Shown here piece by piece: positions 10,506-18,845 of a stretch of 64,000 nt of DNA; within the stretch, counting starts at the first letter, position 1, and each line of letters starts with the position of its first letter. Source of the stretch: Planobispora longispora (GTDB lineage: Bacteria; Actinomycetota; Actinomycetes; Streptosporangiales; Streptosporangiaceae); the NCBI RefSeq assembly GCF_016863135.1, contig NZ_BOOH01000060.1, forward strand, positions 1 through 64,000, in the 5' to 3' direction. The position numbers and the translations under genes are program-made. The notes beneath the pieces are model-generated. The model searched no databases. It worked only from the letters and a program-made list of their open reading frames with translations, and was not told the DNA's origin.

Positions 10506-10677
10506 GAGATCATCCTGCCAGGTGCCGCCTTACTGCGTAAAGGCAGCCGCGCCGGACACCGTACGGTTCGCCGGGCGGGCGCGGGACGTCCTGAGTGTGT
10601 GAGGCGGGGACCGACGGCGTAGGCTGCGCAATGACGCGCGCCGGGATGTCCGGCGCCGGGGTGAGAAAGGGCAGACG

Positions 10678-11076
10678 ATGGCGTTTTTCCGACCGCGGGT
10701 GAGCCGTGAGGCGGAGGTCCGTTACCACGCTGACCAGGAGGTCGGGAAGAGCTTCCCCGAACTCCTGCAGAAGGCGCGGGCGGCGGAGGCCGCGCTGCGT
10801 CAGCTGCAGTCCACCTCGACCTCCGCCGAGGAACTGCGGGCCGCCGGCCTGGTCCTGGACCGGGCGATCACCGAGGCGCTGCGCGCCGCCGAGGCCTGCC
10901 AGCGCGCCGCCTTCGGCGTGAAGTCGTACGACGACCGGATCCGCCGCCGCAAGGCCAGGGCGACCCCGGACGGCGCCATGTGGACCACCGAGGTCGAGCG
11001 CCTGCGCACCCTCCGCGAGCAGAACCGCCTCACCGGCATCGCCAGGGACGTCCTCCCCGTCGGCACCGCCCACTGA
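10678..11076 (+). CDS. Conserved hypothetical protein
   Basis: A 132-residue soluble, mostly helical protein, rich in Ala, Arg and Glu (EVRYHADQEVGKSF, AAEAALRQLQSTSTSAEEL and SYDDRIRRRKARATPDG are visible landmarks). The ATG follows GAAAGGGCAG. No domain is recognised and there is no signal peptide or membrane segment. It stands alone between the TetR gene and a secreted-protein gene, closed by a strong palindrome at 11090-11119. Coding is supported by ribosome site, length and normal codon pattern. Confidence 0.6.
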   Translation: MAFFRPRVSREAEVRYHADQEVGKSFPELLQKARAAEAALRQLQSTSTSAEELRAAGLVLDRAITEALRAAEACQRAAFGVKSYDDRIRRRKARATPDGAMWTTEVERLRTLREQNRLTGIARDVLPVGTAH

Positions 11077-11089
11077 CACCCGCTCTCCA

Positions 11090-11119
11090 GGTCCCGGTAC
11101 GGCGCGCCGTACCGGGACC
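11090..11119 (+). terminator. Perfect 30-bp palindrome after a hypothetical gene
   Basis: GGTCCCGGTACGGCG is followed directly by its exact reverse complement, 13 bp after the stop at 11076. As RNA it gives a 13-bp stem with a 4-nt loop. No T-tract. It could also be a protein-binding site because of its perfect symmetry. Confidence 0.65.
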
Positions 11120-11147
11120 GAGCGCTGCCTCCCGGACAGCGCGCGAC

Positions 11148-11186
11148 GGATGGGCGAGGCGGATGGGCGAGGCGGATGGGCGAGGC
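11148..11186 (+). repeat. Three perfect 13-bp tandem repeats
   Basis: GGATGGGCGAGGC occurs three times head to tail at 11148, 11161 and 11174. The array is intergenic, between the hypothetical gene ending at 11076 and the exported-protein gene starting at 11257. Confidence 0.9.
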
Positions 11187-11256
11187 GTTCCCGGAGCGGA
11201 AGGCCCGGCCCGCGGCCGTCACGAAGAGTGGCAGAAACTTTACCCGGGGTGAAATC

Positions 11257-11661
11257 ATGGCCTCTCCTGTGGTCGCGGAGAGGAGTTCATCAGTGGAGGA
11301 CAGGGTCCTGGCGGCCGCCGTGCTGACGGGCACGTTGCTGGCCGGCGCGTCGGCTCACGCGGAGGTGGACCGGGCTCCGTGGACCGGCGGGCTCGACGGC
11401 GTCGGGGACGTGGAGATCGGCGGCGAGCGCGAGAACGTGACGCTGTGCGACCGGGCGGCGGACGACCGCAAGGTCGCGGTGCAGTACCGCACGACGATGG
11501 GCAGGGTGATCGTCGTGCAGGCGGGGCCGGATGAGGGATGCGCGGACGACTCGGTCGTCGTCGGCTCGATCGAGCGGGCGAAGTTCTGCTACGGCCCCGG
11601 CGACGCCGACCTCGGCGACCCGGCCGCGTCGCGCTGGTGCGACACGGCGGAGAACATCTGA
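11257..11661 (+). CDS. Small exported protein, function unknown
   Basis: A 134-residue protein with a long N-terminal region and a hydrophobic stretch (VLAAAVLTGTLLAGASAHA) ending in a plausible signal-peptidase site ASAHA. The mature part of about 95 residues has four cysteines (LCDRAA, EGCADD, KFCYG, RWCDT), which could make two disulfides. The ATG 11257 follows GGGGTGA. No family recognised. It is probably a secreted disulfide-bonded protein. Confidence 0.55.
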   Translation: MASPVVAERSSSVEDRVLAAAVLTGTLLAGASAHAEVDRAPWTGGLDGVGDVEIGGERENVTLCDRAADDRKVAVQYRTTMGRVIVVQAGPDEGCADDSVVVGSIERAKFCYGPGDADLGDPAASRWCDTAENI

Positions 11662-11825
11662 CCCCGGAAGTCACTCACCGTACTCCCCATGTCACGATAT
11701 GGAGTGAATGAGAGGTGATCGCCGGAGGGGGCGGGACACGCACGGCATGTGCGGAGGACCCGGACCGGCGATCCCCGATCAAATCGCTCACACGGCCGTG
11801 CGGCCGCTCCGGGGGGAGTCCGGCG

Positions 11826-12665
11826 ATGATCAACTCATCGATGCTGACGTCTGGGATCAGATTCAAGAACCGCTACAAGGAGTCACAGGACCTGGGGTGG
11901 CGCGGGCGGCTGGCCCTGCGGGCGGCGGGCGGCGCGCTCGCCTTCACGGTGCTGGCGCTGCTCTGGGACTGGCACGCCGGTCTCGTGGCCGCGGGGCTCG
12001 CCGCCCCGGCCGACATGGTGTACCGCCGGTGCACGGAGCTGCCGGCCGTGGTCCGGCGCGGGGGCCTGGCCGGGGAGCGGGCCACCGCCCGCATGCTGCG
12101 CCCCCTGCTCGGCCGCGGCTACGTGATTCTGCACAACCGCGCCCTGCCGTGCTCGGGGAAGCGCGTCGATCATGTGGTGATCGGTCCGAGAGGGATCTAC
12201 GTGGCGGAGTCCAGACGCTGGCGCCGGTGCGTGAGGGTCGCCGTGGGCCGGGGCCGCCTGTGGATCGGGCGCACCCCCGCCGACCGCGAGGTCCGGGCGG
12301 TGGCCGCCGCGGCGCGGGAGATCGCCGAGGCGCTGCGGAGCGAGTGCGGCCGCCGGGTGGAGGTGGTCCCGCTGCTGGCGGTCCACGGGGCGCGGCTGCC
12401 CCGCTGGGGCGCGATCAGGGCCTCGGGCGTCCTGCTGATGCGCGCGCCGAGGGTGCGTCCCTGGATCACCGGCCAGGCCGTACGGCTCGACACCGAGCAG
12501 ATCGTCGCCCTGGGCGCGGCGGCCGAGCGGCTGCTGCCGCCGTACGCCGAGGGCGGGGCCGCACCGGCGACGGAGGCCGGGCCGGAAGGCGACACGGGCC
12601 CGGTCGAACTGGAGAGCGGGGGAGGTCTGGCCGGGACCGGAAGCGGGAAGCGGGCAGGCGACTAG
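11826..12665 (+). CDS. NERD (nuclease-related) domain membrane protein
   Basis: A 279-residue protein. An N-terminal hydrophobic segment (about residues 25-60) anchors it. A NERD-like domain follows: GERATARMLRPLLGRGYVILHN, then KRVDHVVIGPRGIYVAE, which holds the conserved acidic and lysine/arginine positions of this restriction-endonuclease-like fold. The C-terminus is a low-complexity Glu/Gly tail. The ATG 11826 follows GGGGGGAG with 7-nt spacing and gives MINSSMLTSG. NERD proteins are predicted nucleases of unknown role. The usual ESKxW ending is here ESRRW, so activity is uncertain. Confidence 0.65.
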   Translation: MINSSMLTSGIRFKNRYKESQDLGWRGRLALRAAGGALAFTVLALLWDWHAGLVAAGLAAPADMVYRRCTELPAVVRRGGLAGERATARMLRPLLGRGYVILHNRALPCSGKRVDHVVIGPRGIYVAESRRWRRCVRVAVGRGRLWIGRTPADREVRAVAAAAREIAEALRSECGRRVEVVPLLAVHGARLPRWGAIRASGVLLMRAPRVRPWITGQAVRLDTEQIVALGAAAERLLPPYAEGGAAPATEAGPEGDTGPVELESGGGLAGTGSGKRAGD

Positions 12666-12686
12666 ACGGGGCGGCGGGCGGGGCAC

Positions 12687-12779
12687 GCGAAGGAGCGGGC
12701 TGCGCGGGAGGGCGGGCGGCATGCGAAGGAGCAAGCTGCGTAAGGAGCGGGCTGCGCGTGGAGGAGCGGGCGGCGGAAT
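12687..12779. repeat. Degenerate repeats downstream of the NERD gene
   Basis: Three copies of a GAAGGAGCGGGCTGCGCG-like unit (12687, 12723 and 12742) are interleaved with two GGAG-GGCGGGCGGC segments. They form a decayed array just after the NERD gene stop and before the terminator. Confidence 0.6.
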
Positions 12780-12780
12780 G

Positions 12781-12826
12781 CGGGAGAGGCGCCGCCGCGA
12801 CACCCGTCGCGGCGGCGCCTCTCCCG
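12781..12826. terminator. Strong bidirectional hairpin
   Basis: A perfect 20-bp stem (12781-12800 with 12807-12826) and a 6-nt loop lie between the convergent NERD and sigma-factor genes. It can terminate both transcripts. Confidence 0.85.
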
Positions 12827-12874
12827 GCGTGCCGGGGCTCGGAGCGGCCCGGTCGGCCGCTCAGCCGGGCGGTC

Positions 12875-14284
12875 TCAGCTGGCCCAGTCGAGCAGCGGGC
12901 GGGTGTTGCTCGGATGGCGCAGCTTGGACAGGGACTCCTTCTCCAGCTGCCGGATGCGCTCGCGGGTCAGGCCGAGGTGCTTGCCGATCTCGTCGAGCGT
13001 GTGGGGCTTGCCGTCCACGAGGCCGAAGCGCAGCGCCATGATCCGGGCCTCCCGCGGGGAGAGGTTGCCGAGCACGCCGCGCAGCTGCTCGCCCAGCAGC
13101 TGACGGTCCACGACCTCCGACGCCTCCAGCGAGTCGACGTCCTCGATGAGGTCGCCGATGGTGGTCTCGCCGTCCTCGCCGATGGTGGCGTTCAGGCTGA
13201 TCGGCTGGCGGCTGGTGCGCAGCAGCTCCTCGATCTGGTCGGGGGTCCTGTCCAGCTCGACCGCCAGCTCCTCCGGCGTGGGCTCACGGCCGAGACGCTG
13301 GTGCATGTCGCGCTCGACGCGCGACAGCTTGGACAGCATCTCCAGCACGTGGACGGGGAGCCGGATGGTGCGGGCGGAGTCGGCGAAGCCGCGCTGGATG
13401 GCCTGCCGGATCCACCACATGGCGTAGGTGGAGAACTTGTAGCCCTTGGTGTAGTCGAACTTCTCCACGGCGCGGATCAGCCCGAGGTTGCCCTCCTGGA
13501 CCACGTCGAGCAGGGCCATGCCGCGGTCGGTGTACTTCTTGGCGACGGAGACGACGAGCCGGAGGTTGGCCTCCAGCATGTGGTCCTTGGCGCGGCGGCC
13601 GTCCTCGGCGATCCACTCGAGCTCGTCGCGGACGTCGGCCGGGAGGCCGGGCTCGGACTCCAGCTTGTACTCGGCGTACAGGCCGGCCTCGATCCGCTTG
13701 GCCAGCTCGACCTCCTGGGCGGCGGTGAGCAGCGTCCGGCGGCCGATGGACTTGAGGTAGGTGTGCACCGAGTCGCCCATGGCCGAGGACTGGTCGTCCA
13801 GGTCGGTGGAGGCGGCCTCGGCCTCCAGCTCCGCCTGGTCGGGCGCGGTCCACTCCTCGCCGTCCAGCTCCACCTCGGCGTCGAGGAGGTCGGCGGGCGG
13901 TTCGGTCGGCTCGCCGTCCTGAGCCGGCGCGGCCTTCTTCCCGGCGGCCCTGCCCTTGGCGGGCGTCTCGGTCGCGGAGGCGGCCTTGCGGGCCGTGCTC
14001 TTGGCGCCGGTCTTGCGGGCGGTGGTCTTCGCGGTCTTCTTGGCGCCGGCCTGCTTGGTGGCGGCGGCGAGGGTGGGCTCGTTCTCGGCGGCCAGGCTCA
14101 CGCCCGCCTCGGTGAGCTCGCGCAGGATCGACCTGCCCTCGACGGGGCTGATGCCGGCCTCGGCGAAGGCGTGACGCAACTCCGCGAGAGAAAGGTGACC
14201 CTGAACTCGCCCTCGCTCAAGAAGCTGGTCGAGGGTCGTCGGGGCCTCAGGGTGGGACGAGGTCGCGGCGGCGGTTTGGGGCAT
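12875..14284 (-). CDS. RNA polymerase sigma-70 factor, RpoD/HrdB type
   Basis: A 469-residue sigma factor. A region 1.1-like helical module lies at about 17-65, followed by a Lys/Ala-rich spacer (KKTAKTTARKTGAKS). Then come region 1.2 (SVHTYLKSIGRRTLLTAAQEVELAKRIEAG), region 2 (NLRLVVSVAKKYTDRG, GNLGLIRAVEKFDYTKGYKFSTYAMWWIRQAI), region 3 and region 4 with its helix-turn-helix (LDEIGKHLGLTRERIRQLE). It directs transcription of housekeeping-type promoters. Changes such as AKKYTDRG and ARTIRLPVH versus canonical HrdB leave open a group-2 paralogue rather than the essential factor. The ATG follows GGAGGAGG. Confidence 0.9.
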   Translation of the reverse strand: MPQTAAATSSHPEAPTTLDQLLERGRVQGHLSLAELRHAFAEAGISPVEGRSILRELTEAGVSLAAENEPTLAAATKQAGAKKTAKTTARKTGAKSTARKAASATETPAKGRAAGKKAAPAQDGEPTEPPADLLDAEVELDGEEWTAPDQAELEAEAASTDLDDQSSAMGDSVHTYLKSIGRRTLLTAAQEVELAKRIEAGLYAEYKLESEPGLPADVRDELEWIAEDGRRAKDHMLEANLRLVVSVAKKYTDRGMALLDVVQEGNLGLIRAVEKFDYTKGYKFSTYAMWWIRQAIQRGFADSARTIRLPVHVLEMLSKLSRVERDMHQRLGREPTPEELAVELDRTPDQIEELLRTSRQPISLNATIGEDGETTIGDLIEDVDSLEASEVVDRQLLGEQLRGVLGNLSPREARIMALRFGLVDGKPHTLDEIGKHLGLTRERIRQLEKESLSKLRHPSNTRPLLDWAS

Positions 14285-14422
14285 GAGGACACCTCCTCCA
14301 TTACGGAGTCGTCGGCTTGCAGATTGTCGGGTCGGGGTGGGGCGGCAGGGGAGCCGCTCGGCGCACCAGTACCAATAACCCCGTCAGAGGTCTTTCTGTT
14401 CCCGACTTGACTCGGAAAATAT

Positions 14423-14457
14423 GATGGGTGGATCGGCCGTAGACCGATCCACCCATC
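14423..14457 (-). terminator. Intrinsic terminator of the small exported-protein gene
   Basis: A 14-bp perfect stem (14423-14436 with 14444-14457) and 7-nt loop lie 65 bp downstream of the minus-strand gene ending at 14522. On that strand the stem is followed by ATATTTT, a real T-tract. Confidence 0.85.
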
Positions 14458-14521
14458 CGGGCTGCCTGTGACCTCCCGGAACCGGCTCCCTGGAGCTCCC
14501 GGTCGCCGGGGACCGGCCGGG

Positions 14522-14857
14522 CTAGTCCTCCGTCACGTTCGTCGGGCCCTCGGGCAGCGGCATCGGCTCGGCCCTGCCCATCCGGTTGTCGGTCCAGTAA
14601 CGCGTGACGTCCTCGGGGTCGGGGTTGACGTCCTTGGAGACCACGAAGTCTTCGGTCGTGGGGGTCTCCTCCGGAGAAGGGGGCGCGGCCGGAGGGGTCT
14701 GGTCCCGGGCGGCCGGCTCGTTCGGTTCGACTGCTGGCACCGGCTCACCGTCCTTCTCGAGCCTGCCCGCCGAGGCGGCCGCCGAGACGGACACGCCGCC
14801 CACGATGATCGCGGCGACGATTCCGGCGGAGGCCCACATCTTGCGGGTTTGATTCAT
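14522..14857 (-). CDS. Small exported protein resembling a protease propeptide
   Basis: A 111-residue protein with a signal peptide or single anchor (MWASAGIVAAIIVGGVSVSA), then a Pro/Glu/Thr-rich linker and a C-terminal motif RYWTDNRMGRAEPMPLPEG. From memory, a Y-W-T-x-x-R-M-x-x-A-x-P motif occurs in the propeptide region of secreted trypsin-like proteins of Streptosporangiaceae. Here no protease domain follows; the gene ends right after the motif. The ATG 14857 follows AGGAAGGA. It may be a stand-alone pro-domain or a remnant of a longer gene; both readings are inference. Confidence 0.55.
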   Translation of the reverse strand: MNQTRKMWASAGIVAAIIVGGVSVSAAASAGRLEKDGEPVPAVEPNEPAARDQTPPAAPPSPEETPTTEDFVVSKDVNPDPEDVTRYWTDNRMGRAEPMPLPEGPTNVTED

Positions 14858-14906
14858 CAGGCCCGTCCTTCCTCGCTCGGTTACCTCTATGACGTGCGCA
14901 CTGCCG

Positions 14907-16112
14907 TCATGGTTCCCGTATATGACCATAACGGAGGGCCGCCAGATCTGGCTTGCCGTTGGCCAAAAGTGGTATTTCGGTCACAACGACCAGCTCGGCC
15001 GGGGCGGCGTAAGCGGGCAGCCGCTCCTTGACGAAGGCCCGCAGCTCGGCCAGGGACGGCGGCGCCGAGGACACGACGACGGCGACGACCCGCTCGCCCC
15101 ACTCGGGATCAGGGCGGCCCACCACGGCGGCGTCGGCCACCGCGGGATGGCCGGCCACCACCTCGGCCACCGCCGCCGCGACGACCTTCTGCCCGCCGGT
15201 GTTGATGACGTCGTCGGCCCGGCCCAGCACGCGGAGCCGCCCGCCGTCGAACGTGCCGAGGTCGGAGGTGACGAACCAGCCGTCCTCGCGGGCCGCGGCG
15301 GTGAGGTCGGGACGGAGCCGGTAGCCGGAGAACACCACGGGACCGGAGATGCGGATCCGGCCGTCGTCCCCGATTTTCAGATCTACTCCGTCAAGGGGCC
15401 GGCCGTCGTAGACACAGCCGCCGCAGGTCTCGCTCATGCCGTACGTGGTGACGATCCGGGCGTCGGCGGCCCGGGCCGCCGCGAGCAGGTCCGGGGGAGC
15501 GGCGGCCCCGCCGAGCAGGATCGTGCGGAACGCCGACAGGTCGGCCGAGACGGCCAGGAGCCGGCGGAGCTGGGTCGGCACCAGCGAGACGTGGTCGGCC
15601 CCGGCGGCGAGCACCGCCTCCGGCGAGAAACCGTCGTGGATGATCGGCTCGGTCCCGCCCAGCAGGGACCTGACCAGCACCTGCAGGCCCGAGACGTGCG
15701 AGGGGGGCAGGCAGCAGAGCCAGCGCTCGCCGGGCCGGGCCGCCAGGCGCTCCAGGGACGCCGCGGCCGAGGCGCGCAGGGCGGCGGCCGGCAGCTGCAC
15801 GCCCTTGGGGGTCCCGGTCGTGCCGCTGGTGGCGATGACCACGGCCACCTCGGCGGGGACGCCGGCGCCGCCGGCCTGCCGTACCCCGTCCAGGAGGGTG
15901 GGGCGCAGGGCCGCCAGGGTCGCCCGGAGCGCGGGGGCGGGCAGGCCCGGGGAGAGGGGCAGGACGGCGGGGCCGTCGCCGTCGAGCGCGGCGGCGACCG
16001 CGCGGAACAGCTCCGGGCCCGGCGGCAGCGTGAGGGCCGCGAGCTCCCGTTCCCCGGAGGACGATCCGGCCGGCGGGGCGGAAGGCGACTCCGCGTGCAC
16101 GGGAGCAATCAT
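14907..16112 (-). CDS. menE: o-Succinylbenzoate-CoA ligase
   Basis: A 401-residue acyl-adenylate-forming enzyme that activates o-succinylbenzoate with CoA in menaquinone synthesis. It has the AMP-binding loop ATSGTTGTPKG, TYGMSETCGG, the hinge segment GRADDVINTGGQKV and the C-terminal lysine in LLANGKPD. At about 400 residues it is the compact MenE form. The ATG 16112 lacks a ribosome site, but TAACCT lies about 10 nt upstream on the minus strand, so the mRNA may have almost no leader. It is divergent from menC-menD, sharing an approximately 78-bp promoter region. Confidence 0.9.
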   Translation of the reverse strand: MIAPVHAESPSAPPAGSSSGERELAALTLPPGPELFRAVAAALDGDGPAVLPLSPGLPAPALRATLAALRPTLLDGVRQAGGAGVPAEVAVVIATSGTTGTPKGVQLPAAALRASAAASLERLAARPGERWLCCLPPSHVSGLQVLVRSLLGGTEPIIHDGFSPEAVLAAGADHVSLVPTQLRRLLAVSADLSAFRTILLGGAAAPPDLLAAARAADARIVTTYGMSETCGGCVYDGRPLDGVDLKIGDDGRIRISGPVVFSGYRLRPDLTAAAREDGWFVTSDLGTFDGGRLRVLGRADDVINTGGQKVVAAAVAEVVAGHPAVADAAVVGRPDPEWGERVVAVVVSSAPPSLAELRAFVKERLPAYAAPAELVVVTEIPLLANGKPDLAALRYGHIREP

Positions 16113-16190
16113 CACAGTCGTAAGGTTAGTCCGGGCAATGCGGACAGCGGCCGGGGGATGCCTCGGTGTGACGGAAGGGCGATAACGATC

Positions 16191-17120
16191 GTGACGGTCG
16201 GCGCGCTCCGGGTCTTCCGGATCCCGATGCGGACGCGTTTCCGCGGGCAGAGCGTGCGCGAGGGCGTGCTGCTGCGCGGCCCCGCGGGCTGGGGGGAGTT
16301 CTCCCCCTTCCCCGAGTACGGCCCCGCCGAGTGCGCGCGCTGGCGGGCCTGCGCCGAGGAGGCCGCCTTCACCGGCTGGCCCGCGCCGCTGCGCGACCGG
16401 ATCCCGGTCAACGCCATCGTGCCGGCCGTCGGCCCCGAGCAGGCCCACGCGATGGCGCGGCGGGCCGGTTGCGAGACGGTCAAGGTCAAGGTCGCCGAGC
16501 GGGGCCAGGCGTTCGCCGAGGACCTGGCCCGGGTGGAGGCCGTGCGCGACGCGCTCGGGCCGGACGGCCGGATCCGGGTCGACGCCAACGGAGCCTGGGA
16601 CGTCGAGACCGCGGTGGCCCGGATCGCCGAGCTCGACCGCTTCGGCCTGGAGTACGTCGAGCAGCCCTGCGCGACCCTGGACGAGCTGGCCCGCGTCCGC
16701 AAGAGGGTCGAGGTGCCGATCGCGGCCGACGAGTCGATCCGCCGCGCCGAGGACCCGCTGAAGGTCATGGCCGCGGAGGCCGCCGACATCGCGGTGGTCA
16801 AGGTGCAGCCGCTCGGCGGGGTCGCCGCCGCGCTGCGCGTGGTGGAGGCCTGCGGGCTGCCCGCGGTGGTCTCCAGCGCCGTGGAGACCTCCGTCGGCCT
16901 GGCCGCCGGGGTGGCGCTGGCCGCGGCCCTGCCCGAGCTGCCCTACGCCTGCGGCCTGGGCACCTTGTCGTTGCTGGAGGGGGACGTGGTGGCCGACCCG
17001 CTCGTCCCCGTCGGCGGAACGCTCACGGTGCGGCGTCCCACCGTGGACGAGGCCGCTTTGGCACGCTATGAGGTGGCGTCGCCCGCCTGGGTGCGACGCC
17101 TGGAGGAGGCAGCCCCGTGA
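16191..17120 (+). CDS. menC: o-Succinylbenzoate synthase
   Basis: A 309-residue enolase-superfamily enzyme that dehydrates SHCHC to o-succinylbenzoate. Visible catalytic features are the K-x-K pair in TVKVKVAERG, metal ligands in RVDANGAWD, EYVEQP and AADES, and the second lysine in VVKVQPLGG. The N-terminal FRIPMRTRFRG is typical of MenC. I chose GTG 16191; ATG 16158 is in frame but adds 11 unconserved residues. Its end overlaps menD by GTGA, so menC and menD are coupled. Confidence 0.9.
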   Translation: MTVGALRVFRIPMRTRFRGQSVREGVLLRGPAGWGEFSPFPEYGPAECARWRACAEEAAFTGWPAPLRDRIPVNAIVPAVGPEQAHAMARRAGCETVKVKVAERGQAFAEDLARVEAVRDALGPDGRIRVDANGAWDVETAVARIAELDRFGLEYVEQPCATLDELARVRKRVEVPIAADESIRRAEDPLKVMAAEAADIAVVKVQPLGGVAAALRVVEACGLPAVVSSAVETSVGLAAGVALAAALPELPYACGLGTLSLLEGDVVADPLVPVGGTLTVRRPTVDEAALARYEVASPAWVRRLEEAAP

Positions 17121-18769
17121 ATCCCGCGACCGCGCTCGCGACGGTTCTGATCGACGAGCTGGTGCGCTGCGGCCTCACGGACGTGGTGCTCGCGCCCGGC
17201 TCGCGCTCGGCCCCGCTGGCCCTGGCGGCGCACGGCGACAGCCGGGTCCGGCTGCACGTGCGCATCGACGAACGTTCGGCGTCCTTCCTCGCGCTGGGCC
17301 TGGCCCGGCGCGGTGAGCGCCCGGTCGCCCTGATCTGCACCTCGGGCACCGCGGCGGCCAACTTCCACCCGGCCGTCCTGGAGGCGAGCCAGTCGGGGGT
17401 GCCCCTGCTGGTGCTCACCGCCGACCGCCCGCCCGAGCTGCGCGACACCGGCGCCAACCAGACGATGGACCAGATCAAGCTGTACGGCGCCGCGGTGCGC
17501 TGGTTCAGCGAGGTCGGCGTCCCCGAGGAGCGGTCCGGCCAGGTGGCCTACTGGCGTTCCCTGGCCTGCCGCGCCTACCAGCGCTCGCTGGGCCCGGCCG
17601 ACCCCGGCCCGGTCCACCTGAACCTCTCCTTCCGCGAGCCGCTGATCCCCGACGGCGACACCTCCTGGTGCGAGCCGCTGGACGGCGCGGGCGGGCCGTG
17701 GGTCCGGGCCCGGGTGGCGCCCCCGGCCGTCGCGCTGCACCTGCCGCCCACCCGGCGGGGCGTGCTGGTGGTCGGCGACGGCGCGCCCAACGTGCGCAGG
17801 TACGTGGCGGCGGCGGGCATGGCCGGGTGGCCGGTCCTGTCGGAGCCGCACGGCGGCGCCCGCTACGGCGACCACGCGATGTCGGCCTACCACTTCCTGC
17901 TGGGCACCCCGGAGTTCGCCGACGCGCACCGCCCCGAGGTGGTCGTCACCCTGGGACGCCCCGGCCTGTCCCGGCCCCTGATGAGCTGGCTCCCGCACGC
18001 GGCCGAGCACATCGTGGTCGCCCCCGACCTGACCCGCTGGCCCGACCCCACCCGCTCGGCGACGCAGGTGGCCCAGGCGGTGGAGATCCCGATCGCCGCG
18101 GGGGACGACGACTGGCTGAACTCCTGGCGCCGCGCCGAGACCGCGGTCCGGGAGGCGATCGACGAGGTGATGGACGGCTCCGGGCTCAGCGAGCCCAGGC
18201 TCGCCCGCGACCTGGTGGAGGCGCTGCCCAACGGGTCGCTGCTGATCTCCGGTTCGTCGATGCCGATCCGCGACCTGGACCAGGTGATGCGCCCCCGGCG
18301 GGGCCTGCGGGTCATGGCCAACCGGGGCGTCGCCGGGATCGACGGGACGGTCTCGACCGCGATGGGCGCGGCGCTGGCCCACCACGGCCCGTCGTTCGCG
18401 CTGATGGGCGATCTGACGTTCCTGCACGACCAGAACGGGCTGATCCTCGGCCCCCGCGAGCCCCGTCCGGACCTGTGCCTGGTCGTGGTGAACAACGACG
18501 GCGGCGGGATCTTCTCGCTGTTGCCGCAGGCCGCGCTCCGGGACCCGTTCGAGCGGGTCTTCGGCACCTCCCACGGGGTGGAACTGGCCTACACGGCCGC
18601 GGCCACCGGCACGCCGTACACGTCCGTGAACGAGCCGGACCAGCTGGCCAAGGCCCTGCGCGGGGAGGGGGTGCGGATCGTGGAGGTCCGCACCGACCGA
18701 GAGGCCAACGCCGCCCTGCACGCGGCCATGCGCGAGGCGGCGCAGGCCGCGGTCCGCAGCGCCATGTGA
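17117..18769 (+). CDS. menD: SEPHCHC synthase (MenD)
   Basis: A 550-residue thiamin-diphosphate enzyme that joins 2-oxoglutarate to isochorismate, the first committed step of menaquinone synthesis. The start NPATALATVLIDELVRCGLTDVVLAPGSRSAPLALA (in segments) and RIDERSASFLALGLAR are MenD hallmarks, including the catalytic glutamate region. The cofactor motif is GDLTFLHDQNGL with NNDGGGIF in the C-terminal domain. It starts with GTG inside the menC stop. Its substrate would come from the isochorismate synthase at 42920-44149. Confidence 0.95.
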   Translation: MNPATALATVLIDELVRCGLTDVVLAPGSRSAPLALAAHGDSRVRLHVRIDERSASFLALGLARRGERPVALICTSGTAAANFHPAVLEASQSGVPLLVLTADRPPELRDTGANQTMDQIKLYGAAVRWFSEVGVPEERSGQVAYWRSLACRAYQRSLGPADPGPVHLNLSFREPLIPDGDTSWCEPLDGAGGPWVRARVAPPAVALHLPPTRRGVLVVGDGAPNVRRYVAAAGMAGWPVLSEPHGGARYGDHAMSAYHFLLGTPEFADAHRPEVVVTLGRPGLSRPLMSWLPHAAEHIVVAPDLTRWPDPTRSATQVAQAVEIPIAAGDDDWLNSWRRAETAVREAIDEVMDGSGLSEPRLARDLVEALPNGSLLISGSSMPIRDLDQVMRPRRGLRVMANRGVAGIDGTVSTAMGAALAHHGPSFALMGDLTFLHDQNGLILGPREPRPDLCLVVVNNDGGGIFSLLPQAALRDPFERVFGTSHGVELAYTAAATGTPYTSVNEPDQLAKALRGEGVRIVEVRTDREANAALHAAMREAAQAAVRSAM

Positions 18770-18845
18770 GCCCGCGGTCTTCCCGAGGCCCCGCCTCCCT
18801 CCGATGGGGGAGGAATGATCCGCGCCGGAAAAGTACGCTGCGGGA

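Noticed and set aside
11090..11119. Perfect palindrome as an operator of the exported-protein gene
   Set aside because: It lies 13 bp after a stop and about 140 bp from the next start, so a terminator is more likely, though binding is not excluded.
11708..14410. 900-codon plus-strand open frame across the NERD gene and the sigma-factor antisense strand
   Set aside because: It is antisense to a clear sigma factor and out of frame with the NERD gene; no family features.
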